From Pseudobdellovibrionaceae bacterium (lineage in GTDB: Bacteria; Bdellovibrionota; UBA1018; UBA6935), in assembly GCA_002722705.1 (NCBI GenBank), contig PBMP01000006.1, positions 24,668-88,667 of the forward strand: a DNA stretch of 64,000 bases. The letters are read 5' to 3'. Within the stretch, counting starts at the first letter, position 1, and each line of letters opens with the position of its first letter. This document shows, one piece after another, positions 43,206 through 50,975 of the stretch. The notes under the pieces were generated by a model. The model searched no databases and had not been told where the DNA came from. It worked only from the letters and a program-made list of their open reading frames with translations. The position numbers and the translations under genes were made by a program.

Positions 43206-43733
43206 TTAGCCACCGCATTCGTCTAGAAAATCAAGTGCATTTTGAGCACCCGGTATTTTTTTCTCGAGTAAACTTTCAATATGTTTTTCTGCAAATTCAA
43301 TCGATGCACCTTTTTGAATTAAAGCGCGCGCATGAGAGACATCTTTTTTTCTTCCCGCAAAGCATTTCATAATGAGCATCTCGTCTTTTCCTAATGCATG
43401 GGCTTCGAGTCTTTGTCCTTTAAAGACACAGATCAATCGGCTTTCATAGTCAGGGGGGAGAACATGCGTAAAGGCGCCAAAGTAAGGGTTTAGCCAATCT
43501 GGCGGAAGAGAGATTTGTTGTGCAACTCTTTTAATTTCTTCATCGATTTGTGTGAGGTCGGTTCCTCTTGGAATGGCATCAATGTCATGAGTGACTAAAG
43601 GAATTTCATGAGCCAAGATCAGCGATGCTCCTCCTCCGACAATGAGATGAATGGGGTGAGAGATTTCGTTGTCTAAGCATTTAAATGCTTTGAGCATCAG
43701 TTCAGAAGCAAATTCAATCGTTTGTTGAGTCAT
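43206..43733 (-). CDS. Minimal nucleotidyltransferase-like protein
   Basis: The ATG at 43733 is chosen because the promoter with TATAAT lies seven bases upstream; the frame remains open to 43868 but that part would include the promoter. 175 residues. The nucleotidyltransferase signature is HLIVGGGASLIL (33-40) followed by THDIDAIPRG with D50 and D52, as in polymerase-beta-like and DUF6036-type proteins. CVFKGQRLEAHALGKDEMLIMKCFAGRKKDVSHARALIQ matches the helical region after the catalytic strand in that class. Related proteins act as toxins or as substrate-specific transferases. It is first gene of a two-gene unit with the winged-helix protein. Targets are unknown. Confidence 0.78.
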   Translation of the reverse strand: MTQQTIEFASELMLKAFKCLDNEISHPIHLIVGGGASLILAHEIPLVTHDIDAIPRGTDLTQIDEEIKRVAQQISLPPDWLNPYFGAFTHVLPPDYESRLICVFKGQRLEAHALGKDEMLIMKCFAGRKKDVSHARALIQKGASIEFAEKHIESLLEKKIPGAQNALDFLDECGG

Positions 43734-43739
43734 TCTATA

Positions 43740-43767
43740 ATTATACGACTTATTTTTTTTGACGCAA
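43740..43767 (-). promoter_or_regulatory. Near-leaderless promoter of the nucleotidyltransferase gene
   Basis: On the minus strand -35 TTGCGT (43767-43762), 16 bases, -10 TATAAT (43745-43740). A start site six to seven bases downstream falls on or one base before the A of the ATG at 43733, so the mRNA would be leaderless. No ribosome-binding site exists between, which supports it. Confidence 0.55.
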
Positions 43768-44055
43768 TAGTTGAAAAAAAATAAGAATATTAATGAGTTA
43801 AAACTTAACGCATTCTCTAAGTCAGAGATCAATTTACTTATCTTTGTTATTCCTTTGGATAATTTCAATCGAAAGTTTAAAAAAACAGTGTAACTTATTG
43901 TTTTTAAAATAAATGTGATGATTTGTTTTTTTTTCTTTAGTTGAAAAGCGGTGTTTTAGAAAGCTAAGGACTTGAGGCTGGATTCGCTTTAGGGTACGTT
44001 CCTAAAAACCGAAACGTGAATGAGAACCCTCCATTGGAGGGATAAGGTAAAACAT
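43768..44055. promoter_or_regulatory. Leader and intergenic region before the E1 operon, with SD-adjacent hairpin
   Basis: 288 bases with no protein gene I support. Near the 3' end is a perfect hairpin CCCTCC (44027-44032), ATT, GGAGGG (44036-44041), 14 bases before the chosen E1-alpha ATG. AAGG at 44044-44047 is the better-placed ribosome-binding site. A 9-codon open frame (GTG at 44016 to TAA at 44045) overlaps the hairpin. It could modulate E1 translation. Confidence 0.35.
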
Positions 44056-45123
44056 ATGGGTAAGAATGCAACTTTGAAAAAATCCAATGAATTGAGTTCG
44101 ACTCAAGGAGGGTTAAAATCGGTGAATACGTCTAATGATGAATTTCAGATCAAAAAAGATGTTTTAGAAAAAATTTATGACTCAATGGCTAAAGCTCGAA
44201 TGCTCGAAGAGCGTTTGATCAAGATGTACAAGCAGTCAGATGGTTACTTTTGGATTGGTGGTCCAGGGGAGGAAGCTTTCAATATTCCACTGGGGATGCT
44301 TCTTAAAAAAGGACAGGGAAAAGATTATGATTATCTTCACCTTCATTACCGTTCAAGCGCAATCCTTCTTGCAATGGGTGCTCAGCCTGTTGATTCTCTT
44401 CGACAGATGAAAAACACCGCTTTGGATCCTTATTCTGGAGGACGAAATTTTAGTAATCACTATTCTGTTTATGATTGGAATGTAATTCCTGTTGCTTCAA
44501 CTATTGAAACTCAATACCAGACTGCAATTGGAACAGCGATTGCTCAGAAACGTCATGGTGGAGATGGAATTACAATTGTAAACGGAGGAGATGCAGGTAC
44601 TGCTGAAGGTGATTTTGCGTCTTGTTTAGTTTGGGCTTCTCGGCCAGCGAATCCTCTTCCCATGTTGATTATTGTGACAAATAATGGATTTGGAATTTCG
44701 ACTCCTTCACAAGGACAGCACGGAGAAAAAACCATTGCAGATCGAGCAAAGGCTTTTGGAATTCAGTCTAAAGTGGTGAATGGAAATGACGTTGAAGAAA
44801 GTTATTTCGCGATCAAAGAAGCGATGGATTACATTCGAAAAGAGAGAAAACCTTATTTTATAGAATCTCAGGTATCTCGTCTTTTTGGGCATAGCTCTGC
44901 CAGTGGTGCAAACTTCGTTTCGGGTGAAGTTGATTGTCTTAACGAATTTGAAAAACGTCTTGTTGCTCAAAAAGTAATGACCGAGTCTCAAATGAAAAAA
45001 ATCAAGGCTGATTATGAGAAGGAGTTTTTGGCTCTTGCTCAACAGGTGAAAACAGAACCGATGCCTGATCCTTCAACCATCTATGACTACACTTATTGGA
45101 ATCAGAAAGGAAAGTACTGGTAA
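44056..45123 (+). CDS. 2-oxo-acid dehydrogenase E1 component, alpha subunit
   Basis: Thiamine-diphosphate enzyme that decarboxylates a 2-oxo acid (pyruvate or branched-chain) and passes the acyl group to the E2 lipoyl domain. 355 residues from the ATG at 44056; AAGG is eight bases upstream. It has HYRSSAILLAMG, then the ThDP/Mg motif GDAGTAEGD...VTNNGFGIST (GD-x~25-NN) near residues 190-220, and RLFGHSSAS, typical of the branched-chain E1 alpha and the cyanobacterial/Gram-negative PDH two-subunit type. The N-terminal ~45 residues are Ser/Lys-rich and nonconserved. The stop shares an A with the E1-beta start (TAATG). E2 and E3 are not in the window. Substrate cannot be assigned. Confidence 0.93.
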   Translation: MGKNATLKKSNELSSTQGGLKSVNTSNDEFQIKKDVLEKIYDSMAKARMLEERLIKMYKQSDGYFWIGGPGEEAFNIPLGMLLKKGQGKDYDYLHLHYRSSAILLAMGAQPVDSLRQMKNTALDPYSGGRNFSNHYSVYDWNVIPVASTIETQYQTAIGTAIAQKRHGGDGITIVNGGDAGTAEGDFASCLVWASRPANPLPMLIIVTNNGFGISTPSQGQHGEKTIADRAKAFGIQSKVVNGNDVEESYFAIKEAMDYIRKERKPYFIESQVSRLFGHSSASGANFVSGEVDCLNEFEKRLVAQKVMTESQMKKIKADYEKEFLALAQQVKTEPMPDPSTIYDYTYWNQKGKYW

Positions 45124-46196
45124 TGGCGACTATGGTGCAAGCCATTCGAATGGCACTTCATTACGGTGAGAAACATCTTGGGGTAAAAGACATTTTTGGA
45201 GAGGACGTTGGTCCTCCTCTGGGTGGAGTTTTTACTGCAACTCAAGGTTTAGAAACAACATGGAACTCTCCTTTAGATGAGAGAGGGATCATCGGAGCAG
45301 CGATGGGGATTGCCTATGCAGGTGATCGGTGTGTTGCTGAGATTCAATTTTGTGATTACATCTATAATACGATTGATCTACTTAAGCTTGCAGGAAATGC
45401 GTGTTGGTCTTCTCATGGGGACTGGAGCGTTCCTTTGACTGTGATGACTCCAGTAGGGTCGGGAATTCGTGGTTCGATTTATCATTCTCACTCTTTTGAT
45501 GCGACTATGACTCATATTCCTGGATGGAAGATTGTAATGCCTTCAAATCCATTGGATGCCTATGGGTTGATGATTTCTTGTATTGAAGATCCAAATCCAT
45601 GTATGTACCTCAAACCAAAAGCACTCCTTAGAGTCAGAGGGGAAGAGGGAATTCCTGGAGAGCCGCCATTGACGAAAGAAGGGCAAAAGCAGCTTTCTCA
45701 AATGATCGATGCTCCACTGGGTGATCGAAGTCAATGGAAGGCAAAGTGGCCAGAAGGGTTAACGAACTATGCTATTCCTTTAGGAAAAGGAAAAATTGTT
45801 CGTGAAGGAACTCAATTGACCGTTGTGAGTTATGGAAGAACCCTTCCTGTTTGTAAAAAAGCGGCAGATGACCTCGCTCAGTCTCACGGGATTGATGTGG
45901 AAGTGATCGACCTAAGAACGCTTTGGCCCTACGATTGGGAGTTGATTAAAGAATCTATTCTTAAGACTCGTAAAGTTATTTATGTAAACGAGGATACTGA
46001 AGTGACCAACTTTGGAGAGCACCTCATTCGTAGAACCGTAGAAGAGCTTTTCTACGAACTGGAAGCACGACCGAAACTTCTTGCTGGTGCTTTTACTCCG
46101 GGAATTGGTCTTGCAGATCCTTTGGAAATGGCGAGTGTTCCTCAGCTCAATCACGTAAAAGATGCAATGATTGAGGTTTCTCAGGAAACTGCATAG
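45123..46196 (+). CDS. 2-oxo-acid dehydrogenase E1 component, beta subunit
   Basis: 357 residues from ATG at 45123 (the A is shared with the alpha stop; the frame is open further upstream but MATMVQAIRMAL is the family start). It has FGEDVGPPLGGVFTATQGL, ERGIIGAAMGIAYAGDRCVAEIQFCDY, then SHSFDATMTHIPGWKIVMPSNPLDAYGL, the pyrimidine-binding and interface signatures. C-terminal transketolase-like domain: VEVIDLRTLWPYDWELI. The conserved Glu of the 'E-x-Q/F' pyrimidine-binding strand is present (EIQF). Together with E1 alpha it forms the alpha2beta2 E1 heterotetramer. Ends at a perfect bidirectional terminator. Confidence 0.95.
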   Translation: MATMVQAIRMALHYGEKHLGVKDIFGEDVGPPLGGVFTATQGLETTWNSPLDERGIIGAAMGIAYAGDRCVAEIQFCDYIYNTIDLLKLAGNACWSSHGDWSVPLTVMTPVGSGIRGSIYHSHSFDATMTHIPGWKIVMPSNPLDAYGLMISCIEDPNPCMYLKPKALLRVRGEEGIPGEPPLTKEGQKQLSQMIDAPLGDRSQWKAKWPEGLTNYAIPLGKGKIVREGTQLTVVSYGRTLPVCKKAADDLAQSHGIDVEVIDLRTLWPYDWELIKESILKTRKVIYVNEDTEVTNFGEHLIRRTVEELFYELEARPKLLAGAFTPGIGLADPLEMASVPQLNHVKDAMIEVSQETA

Positions 46197-46221
46197 ATTT
46201 TAAAAATAAGGAAAGCTAAAT

Positions 46222-46250
46222 AAAAAAGGAGTCGGTTAGACTCCTTTTTT
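46222..46250. terminator. Perfect bidirectional rho-independent terminator
   Basis: A6-GGAGTC (46222-46233), GGTTA loop, GACTCC-T6 (46239-46250): an uninterrupted 12-bp stem that ends in T-run on both strands. It sits between E1-beta and the convergent gene whose stop is at 46252. Confidence 0.9.
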
Positions 46251-46251
46251 A

Positions 46252-47013
46252 TTACTCACTTTTGGAATAAGTGATTTTATAGGTGTTTTGGTTTATTTCA
46301 AACTCAATATCTTTGATGTCATTGATTTGGTTGATTGTAGAATTTGCAAGTCCATAACTATTGCACTTTCCTTTTATTTTAAAATAACTTGAATCAGCTT
46401 CGTTTTGTTTAAAGTGACCAACAAAAGAAAGAAAACCATGTTCGATTTGAGGAATTCGAACTTCAATAGAGTTTTTTGTTTTTATCGTTTTTTCTGAAAA
46501 CCATTCACAGATCTGTTCAAAGTGATCAAATTGATCTTTGTTGAGTTTGAAGTCAATTTGATCAACCGTATGAAAGAAAACGGTTTCTTCTTTTCCGTAG
46601 GATTTTCTCTCTTTCGCCTTCTTGCCTTGATAATCAAGAGCAAATAAAAATACATTTTCGACCGGTGATTCAAACATACTTCCATGCATCCATGGCTCTC
46701 CCTCAGGTGTTTTAGTGTCATAAAACTTAAAATGATGATCTGGGTAATGATCAATCAACTTTTGATGGAGTTTATTTTCGTTTCCAAACTGGCTTAGGCA
46801 TAAGGAAATGTAATTGCTTTTATATTCTTCGTCTTCTTTTAAAAACTCCAAGTAAGTTCCGTCTTTTAATCTAATATAAATTCCTTCCCATGACCCATTA
46901 TTTGTATCTTTCTTTGCATAAGATGCGCCTGGTATATCTGAGTGAATTTTCTTTAATGAATCAAAAGTATGGGTATTGAGAACCCGGTAAAGATGGTCAA
47001 AAAATAGTTTCAT
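46252..47013 (-). CDS. Cytosolic protein, unrecognised
   Basis: 253 residues from the ATG at 47013; a TTG six codons upstream (47031) is in frame and equally possible. No signal peptide. The N-terminal half (FFDHLYRVLNTHTFDSL...GIYIRLKDGTYLEFLKE) resembles the layout of vicinal-oxygen-chelate or phenazine-resistance-like proteins with a beta-alpha-beta-beta pattern, but no metal residues stand out, so I do not assign it. It has many Lys/Asp/Asn codons. The 3' end lies on the bidirectional terminator. It appears to stand alone. Function unknown. Confidence 0.65.
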   Translation of the reverse strand: MKLFFDHLYRVLNTHTFDSLKKIHSDIPGASYAKKDTNNGSWEGIYIRLKDGTYLEFLKEDEEYKSNYISLCLSQFGNENKLHQKLIDHYPDHHFKFYDTKTPEGEPWMHGSMFESPVENVFLFALDYQGKKAKERKSYGKEETVFFHTVDQIDFKLNKDQFDHFEQICEWFSEKTIKTKNSIEVRIPQIEHGFLSFVGHFKQNEADSSYFKIKGKCNSYGLANSTINQINDIKDIEFEINQNTYKITYSKSE

Positions 47014-47331
47014 CTTCCAAGTGTTAGCCAAAAGTAACAGTGAATCAATAATGAATTCTAAGCTATGAAATAATTTCTACCACAAATCTAAGTCGGGGTA
47101 GGTCGTAGTCAGATTTGAGTTTAGTTAAATGGTTTTGGGTCTCTTTTCAATGGAAAGCTACAGTTTTACATAATGTCTTGAAATGATTAATGAAGAACAA
47201 AAAGACTTTATTTTCTGATTTATTTACAAAAACACATTAGTGAAGTAAAATAGTAAGGTAAGGGATTTCAAAGGTTTTATGGCTTCAGAGTTTAGGGGGA
47301 AGTCAAAAGAGCTTTGATTAAGGGGGACTGG
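47014..47331. other. Intergenic region with one imperfect hairpin and a G5-A leader
   Basis: 318 bases. CAAATCT (47083-47089) and AGATTTG (47111-47117) form a 7-bp inverted repeat around GTCGGGGTAGGTCG; no T-run follows. The 3' end holds two G5 tracts (47295-47299 and 47322-47326), the latter being the ribosome-binding site of the next gene. No tRNA or protein gene is seen. Confidence 0.4.
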
Positions 47332-49809
47332 ATGAAAACGTACATCCACTATTTCACAGTATTATCTCTATCTTTTTGTAGTTCTGCATTTTCTGCAGAT
47401 GAAACAGATTTTGAAAAGTTAAATGAAAGAATTGTTGATCAAGAAGGAGTCGGACCCACGATTGTTCAACCGGATTATGGAATTCAAAAGTACCTTAAGC
47501 CGGCAGATATGGGGAAGTGTGATCGACAAAACGTAGTGACTGTCGGAGCAGAAGGTCTTCTTTCAACAGTCACTCAAATGGTTGCTGATGGTTATGCGGC
47601 AAATGGAAAAAATTATTTAAAAAGTGTCTTAACCAAAGGAAAAGCGTTAGACGATAATTCTCCGTGTCCAGCTGCCGGAGAGTCTCCAGATGGAATTTCA
47701 TGTCAGCTTGTACGTGCTCAAGGAAAAGATTATATCGATCGACTCGTCGGTCAAGCGATGAGTAATGGAGATGCTTATGCTTGCCAGATGTTAAAAACTA
47801 AAAAAGTTCAAGGAAAGCTTTCTTGTTTTAGACAAGAAATGGCTCAACTCAATGCACAGATGGCTATGCTTCAACAAGTCTTTGTACAGAATGCGACACG
47901 AATGCAACAAGAAATGCAAATGATTGTTGAAGTGGAGCAGGAAAGAGCTGCTCAGTATCAAGAAACTCAATATATTCTCAATGGTGATGAACGAACGAGT
48001 AAGCCAGGTCTTATTGCTGTTCGAGATCAAACAAGAGAAATGGTTGCTGGATTACCTCAAATTTTAAATGCCATGGAAAATGGAACGGGAACCGGAGATG
48101 GAAATGCCCCGGTGGGATATTTAAATATAGAAAAAGAAAGAAAAATTTTAGAAGAAGGAATTCAGACTCGAGAAGCACTATTGACCAATCAATGTTTTAG
48201 TTCACGACCTTCTTCGAGTTTTTTGTGTACAAAAAATGGAGCACCAGTTGCAGCAAAAGATTATCTTTTATGTCGTTATGAACAAAATTTAAATTTGAAT
48301 AAATCTGGGCAAATCATTGATAATGCTTTAACAAAACAACAAGCAAAATCAAAAGCTGCAAAGTTAAATGGACTTCTTAATGAGATTTTTGGAGATGCAC
48401 CGGCTGCAGGAGAAGAAGGAATTAGTGGTGGTTTAAATGTTCTTTCTTGGGAAGATGTCGATAAAGTTTATGGAGCTCGATTAAAAGCAATGGATTCTAA
48501 TGGAATTCCTGTCTACGCATTTGTGAAAGCTCGTATGGAGAAGTGTGGAGCAAGAGCTCGAAGACAAATTAAAAGGGAAAGAAGTCGTCAGTCGACTTCT
48601 GTTGGTGCTCAAGAGTTTAGAATTAAAAAAATGGAAAATGCGTTTAGAGATCAAATGAAATCTCACTTCAATACTTACAGTCAGCACTTTGGAGAAATTA
48701 ATCGAGCACTTTATGATCAACATCTTCCACTCGATACTCGAGGGTGTGATAATCAAGCACCTCGAATTCAAGTTGCTTGTTTAAAGAATATTCAAGAGCA
48801 AATGGAAGGGGTTTTAAATGGAACCACAGCGAACTCTCTTTCGAATATTTCAATTAAAGGAAATGATGTCACTAAAGTTCCACCCATTACACTAAATTGT
48901 CAGGGAATGAATGGATGCATTAATGATTTAACTCGAATTTCAAGAGGAGTGGAAAAAGAGGTAATCCGTTTAGGACAACTTAAAAATAATTATGCGGTAC
49001 AAGCGAAAGTAAATATGGAAACAGCTGCTCAACAAGCGGCTCAAGCCCTTTCTCCGTATAGTCAGCTTTTGAAATCTCGAATGGATGAAATTGATGGATT
49101 ATTGGGATCCATGGGGTTTACTCCTATTGCGCTTGAAGGAGTGGAACCAGAGGAGCTTCGAATGACAGAAGGGGAACCGTCACTTCCACTGCCCCCACAA
49201 GATATCGCTCGGTTCATTGGTGGAAGAGCAAGTCCTCCTCTTTTAAATGCAAATGGAGGGTCATTACAAGTGAGTCTTGCTAAACTTGCAGATGAAACTA
49301 AAGAAGCAGAAACAAAACTTAATGCTGAAATGCAAGTGGCTAAAAATTTACAAGCAGAGGCAGCAACTTGTTTGAATGAGGGGATTGCGCAATTAACAGA
49401 AGATTATATGGAAAATCGTTGTAATTACGCGACCAAGATTTGTAAGAAAAATGGGTTAGATAAGTTGGCCGACGATCTTCATGGAATTATTGGTCCAGGG
49501 ATTGAGTCTGGTGGAACTTCCGCTTTATCTGGGTCTGAGATTTGTATGGAAGAGTCAGAGGTGACTCCAAAGACTTCTGCGGCAATAGAAAAAGAGCTCG
49601 ACGGAGCTTTTAATGACTGTATGAAGGAGCTTCAGAGCGATGTACGATGTAATGGCAAGGTTGATCGATTAAGAGAGAAGCTTCTTTCTCAGAATAAAGA
49701 AATTACCCCATCAAAGAGTTGTCATGCAATTTCACGAAATTTGGCGAAAGATACTCGAAGGTACAATAGCATTTTAGGGAAATCCTCACGTTCTCGTTCT
49801 GGACGTTAA
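47332..49809 (+). CDS. Large exported coiled-coil protein with many Cys
   Basis: 825 residues from ATG at 47332. GGGGGA precedes it, and an upstream in-frame TTG at 47314 is ignored. Signal peptide: MKTYIHYFTVLSLSFCSSAFS, cleaved before ADET. There are numerous Cys, often single and scattered (CDRQN, CPAAG, CQLV, CQML, SCFRQEM). A long Gln/Met-rich helix ~150-215 (MAQLNAQMAMLQQVF...) is probably coiled coil. Later come LLTNQCFSSRPSSSFLC, KMENAFRDQMKSHFNTY and a basic Ser/Arg end (KSSRSRSGR). No catalytic motif. The Gln-rich helix and Cys content suggest a disulfide-bonded envelope or secretion-apparatus component, which is inference. It shares its leader motif with lipoprotein C. Function unknown. 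Confidence 0.75.
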   Translation: MKTYIHYFTVLSLSFCSSAFSADETDFEKLNERIVDQEGVGPTIVQPDYGIQKYLKPADMGKCDRQNVVTVGAEGLLSTVTQMVADGYAANGKNYLKSVLTKGKALDDNSPCPAAGESPDGISCQLVRAQGKDYIDRLVGQAMSNGDAYACQMLKTKKVQGKLSCFRQEMAQLNAQMAMLQQVFVQNATRMQQEMQMIVEVEQERAAQYQETQYILNGDERTSKPGLIAVRDQTREMVAGLPQILNAMENGTGTGDGNAPVGYLNIEKERKILEEGIQTREALLTNQCFSSRPSSSFLCTKNGAPVAAKDYLLCRYEQNLNLNKSGQIIDNALTKQQAKSKAAKLNGLLNEIFGDAPAAGEEGISGGLNVLSWEDVDKVYGARLKAMDSNGIPVYAFVKARMEKCGARARRQIKRERSRQSTSVGAQEFRIKKMENAFRDQMKSHFNTYSQHFGEINRALYDQHLPLDTRGCDNQAPRIQVACLKNIQEQMEGVLNGTTANSLSNISIKGNDVTKVPPITLNCQGMNGCINDLTRISRGVEKEVIRLGQLKNNYAVQAKVNMETAAQQAAQALSPYSQLLKSRMDEIDGLLGSMGFTPIALEGVEPEELRMTEGEPSLPLPPQDIARFIGGRASPPLLNANGGSLQVSLAKLADETKEAETKLNAEMQVAKNLQAEAATCLNEGIAQLTEDYMENRCNYATKICKKNGLDKLADDLHGIIGPGIESGGTSALSGSEICMEESEVTPKTSAAIEKELDGAFNDCMKELQSDVRCNGKVDRLREKLLSQNKEITPSKSCHAISRNLAKDTRRYNSILGKSSRSRSGR

Positions 49810-49831
49810 AGACTTGTGCTAGAGTTCAAGG

Positions 49832-50617
49832 ATGAGTTCGTTTTCTTTTGTAAAGCTTCATGGGCTAGGTAACGATTTTGTTTTAGTGGATGAAAGGAAT
49901 TTGTCTCGTTCTTGGGACCAAGAATTGATTCAAAAGGTCCTTCATCGGCGTTTAGGTATCGGAGCTGACCAACTCATTTTTTTACGAAGTTCAAAAAATT
50001 CCGACATTCAAGTTCTCTTTTTTAATTCAGATGGGTCTCAAAGCGGGATGTGTGGCAATGGTTTGCGTGCAGTGGGCGAGTTTCTTTTTGTGAAAGAGAA
50101 AAAAAAACAAGTCAGTGTCGAGTTGTTAGACCGAGTCTGTCAGGTTCAAAGAATGAATGACCTTTGGAGCGTGGATATGGGGGGGGTCCATATTGTTGAT
50201 AAGCGAGGTCAGGTGAGAGTGGAGGCTGGGACGTTTGATTTTACCGAAGTAGAAATCGGAAATCCGCATGCGGTGGTGTTTTCAGGAAGCCCAATTGACT
50301 CAGAGCCACTTCATTTATGGGGCCCTCAAATTGAAAATCACATTCGTTTTTCACAGGGAGTCAATGTTGAGCTTGGTTTTTTAAAAAATAGAAAAGAATT
50401 GGATTTAAGAGTCTGGGAGCGAGGAGCGGGATTGACACTTGCGTGTGGTTCAGGAGCCTGTGCAGCAATGGCCGCTTATCGGATTCATGATCAAGTTGAC
50501 GAAAATGTCCAAATTCACCTTCCAGGTGGAAGGGTGGAAGTTCACTGGGAAGGGCCTGGTAAGTCGATGACTTTAAAAGGCCCTGCACAGTGGGTATTTG
50601 AAGGCGTTTGGCGTTAG
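49832..50617 (+). CDS. dapF: Diaminopimelate epimerase
   Basis: Interconverts LL- and meso-diaminopimelate for lysine and peptidoglycan synthesis. 261 residues. The two catalytic Cys are in the right places: C74 in MCGNGLRAVGEF and C205 in TLACGSGACAA. GLGNDFVLVDER at the N-terminus and EIGNPHAVVF before the second half are also typical. It is cytosolic. The gene lies between the exported protein and the purine genes; the stop shares four bases with the convergent small gene. No other lysine or peptidoglycan genes are nearby. Confidence 0.96.
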   Translation: MSSFSFVKLHGLGNDFVLVDERNLSRSWDQELIQKVLHRRLGIGADQLIFLRSSKNSDIQVLFFNSDGSQSGMCGNGLRAVGEFLFVKEKKKQVSVELLDRVCQVQRMNDLWSVDMGGVHIVDKRGQVRVEAGTFDFTEVEIGNPHAVVFSGSPIDSEPLHLWGPQIENHIRFSQGVNVELGFLKNRKELDLRVWERGAGLTLACGSGACAAMAAYRIHDQVDENVQIHLPGGRVEVHWEGPGKSMTLKGPAQWVFEGVWR

Positions 50618-50829
50618 AGGCTTACTGGTTTTTGAAAAAGATCAAAAGTACGATTCATTCCTCTTCTCAAAGCAGATCGACCTGATTCACTGAGTTCAAT
50701 CAATTTTTGATAAAACTCAGGATCTATTTCTTGAATGTCTTTAACGGTTTTCCCTCGGTGTTCTCCGAAATGGATAGTGACTAATTCTTCTTCAATAATT
50801 CCCGTAACAGGGCTCATGACTTGACTCAT
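50614..50829 (-). CDS. Small DUF3820-like protein
   Basis: 71 residues from the ATG at 50829, which has AGGAGAGG seven bases upstream; the open frame continues upstream but without support. The motif IHFGEHRGKTVKDIQEIDPEFYQKLIEL resembles the DUF3820/exonuclease-X-tail type 'FGKYKGKTLEEIPxxYLxWL'. It is very short, cytosolic and probably accessory. Divergent from purF and convergent with dapF. The domain call is moderate; no function assigned. Confidence 0.62.
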   Translation of the reverse strand: MSQVMSPVTGIIEEELVTIHFGEHRGKTVKDIQEIDPEFYQKLIELSESGRSALRRGMNRTFDLFQKPVSL

Positions 50830-50888
50830 ATTTCCTCTCCTTGGATTCTGATTCAAATAGAGAGACTCAAAGATCTCTCCATGGCGAA

Positions 50889-50917
50889 AGTGTATCGATT
50901 GAAATCGTGATCGACAA
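50889..50917 (-). promoter_or_regulatory. Candidate promoter of the small DUF3820-like gene
   Basis: -35 TTGTCG (50917-50912), 17 bases, -10 TACACT (50894-50889) on the minus strand; transcript start about 53 bases before the ATG. Confidence 0.35.
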
Positions 50918-50975
50918 TAAAAAAAATACGAAAATGATGATCCCATTGGATTGATGGCTGTGATATTTCAATCTT

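Noticed and set aside
50830..50975. Purine riboswitch before purF
   Set aside because: I looked for the conserved three-way junction loops and see none; only short unrelated stems are present.
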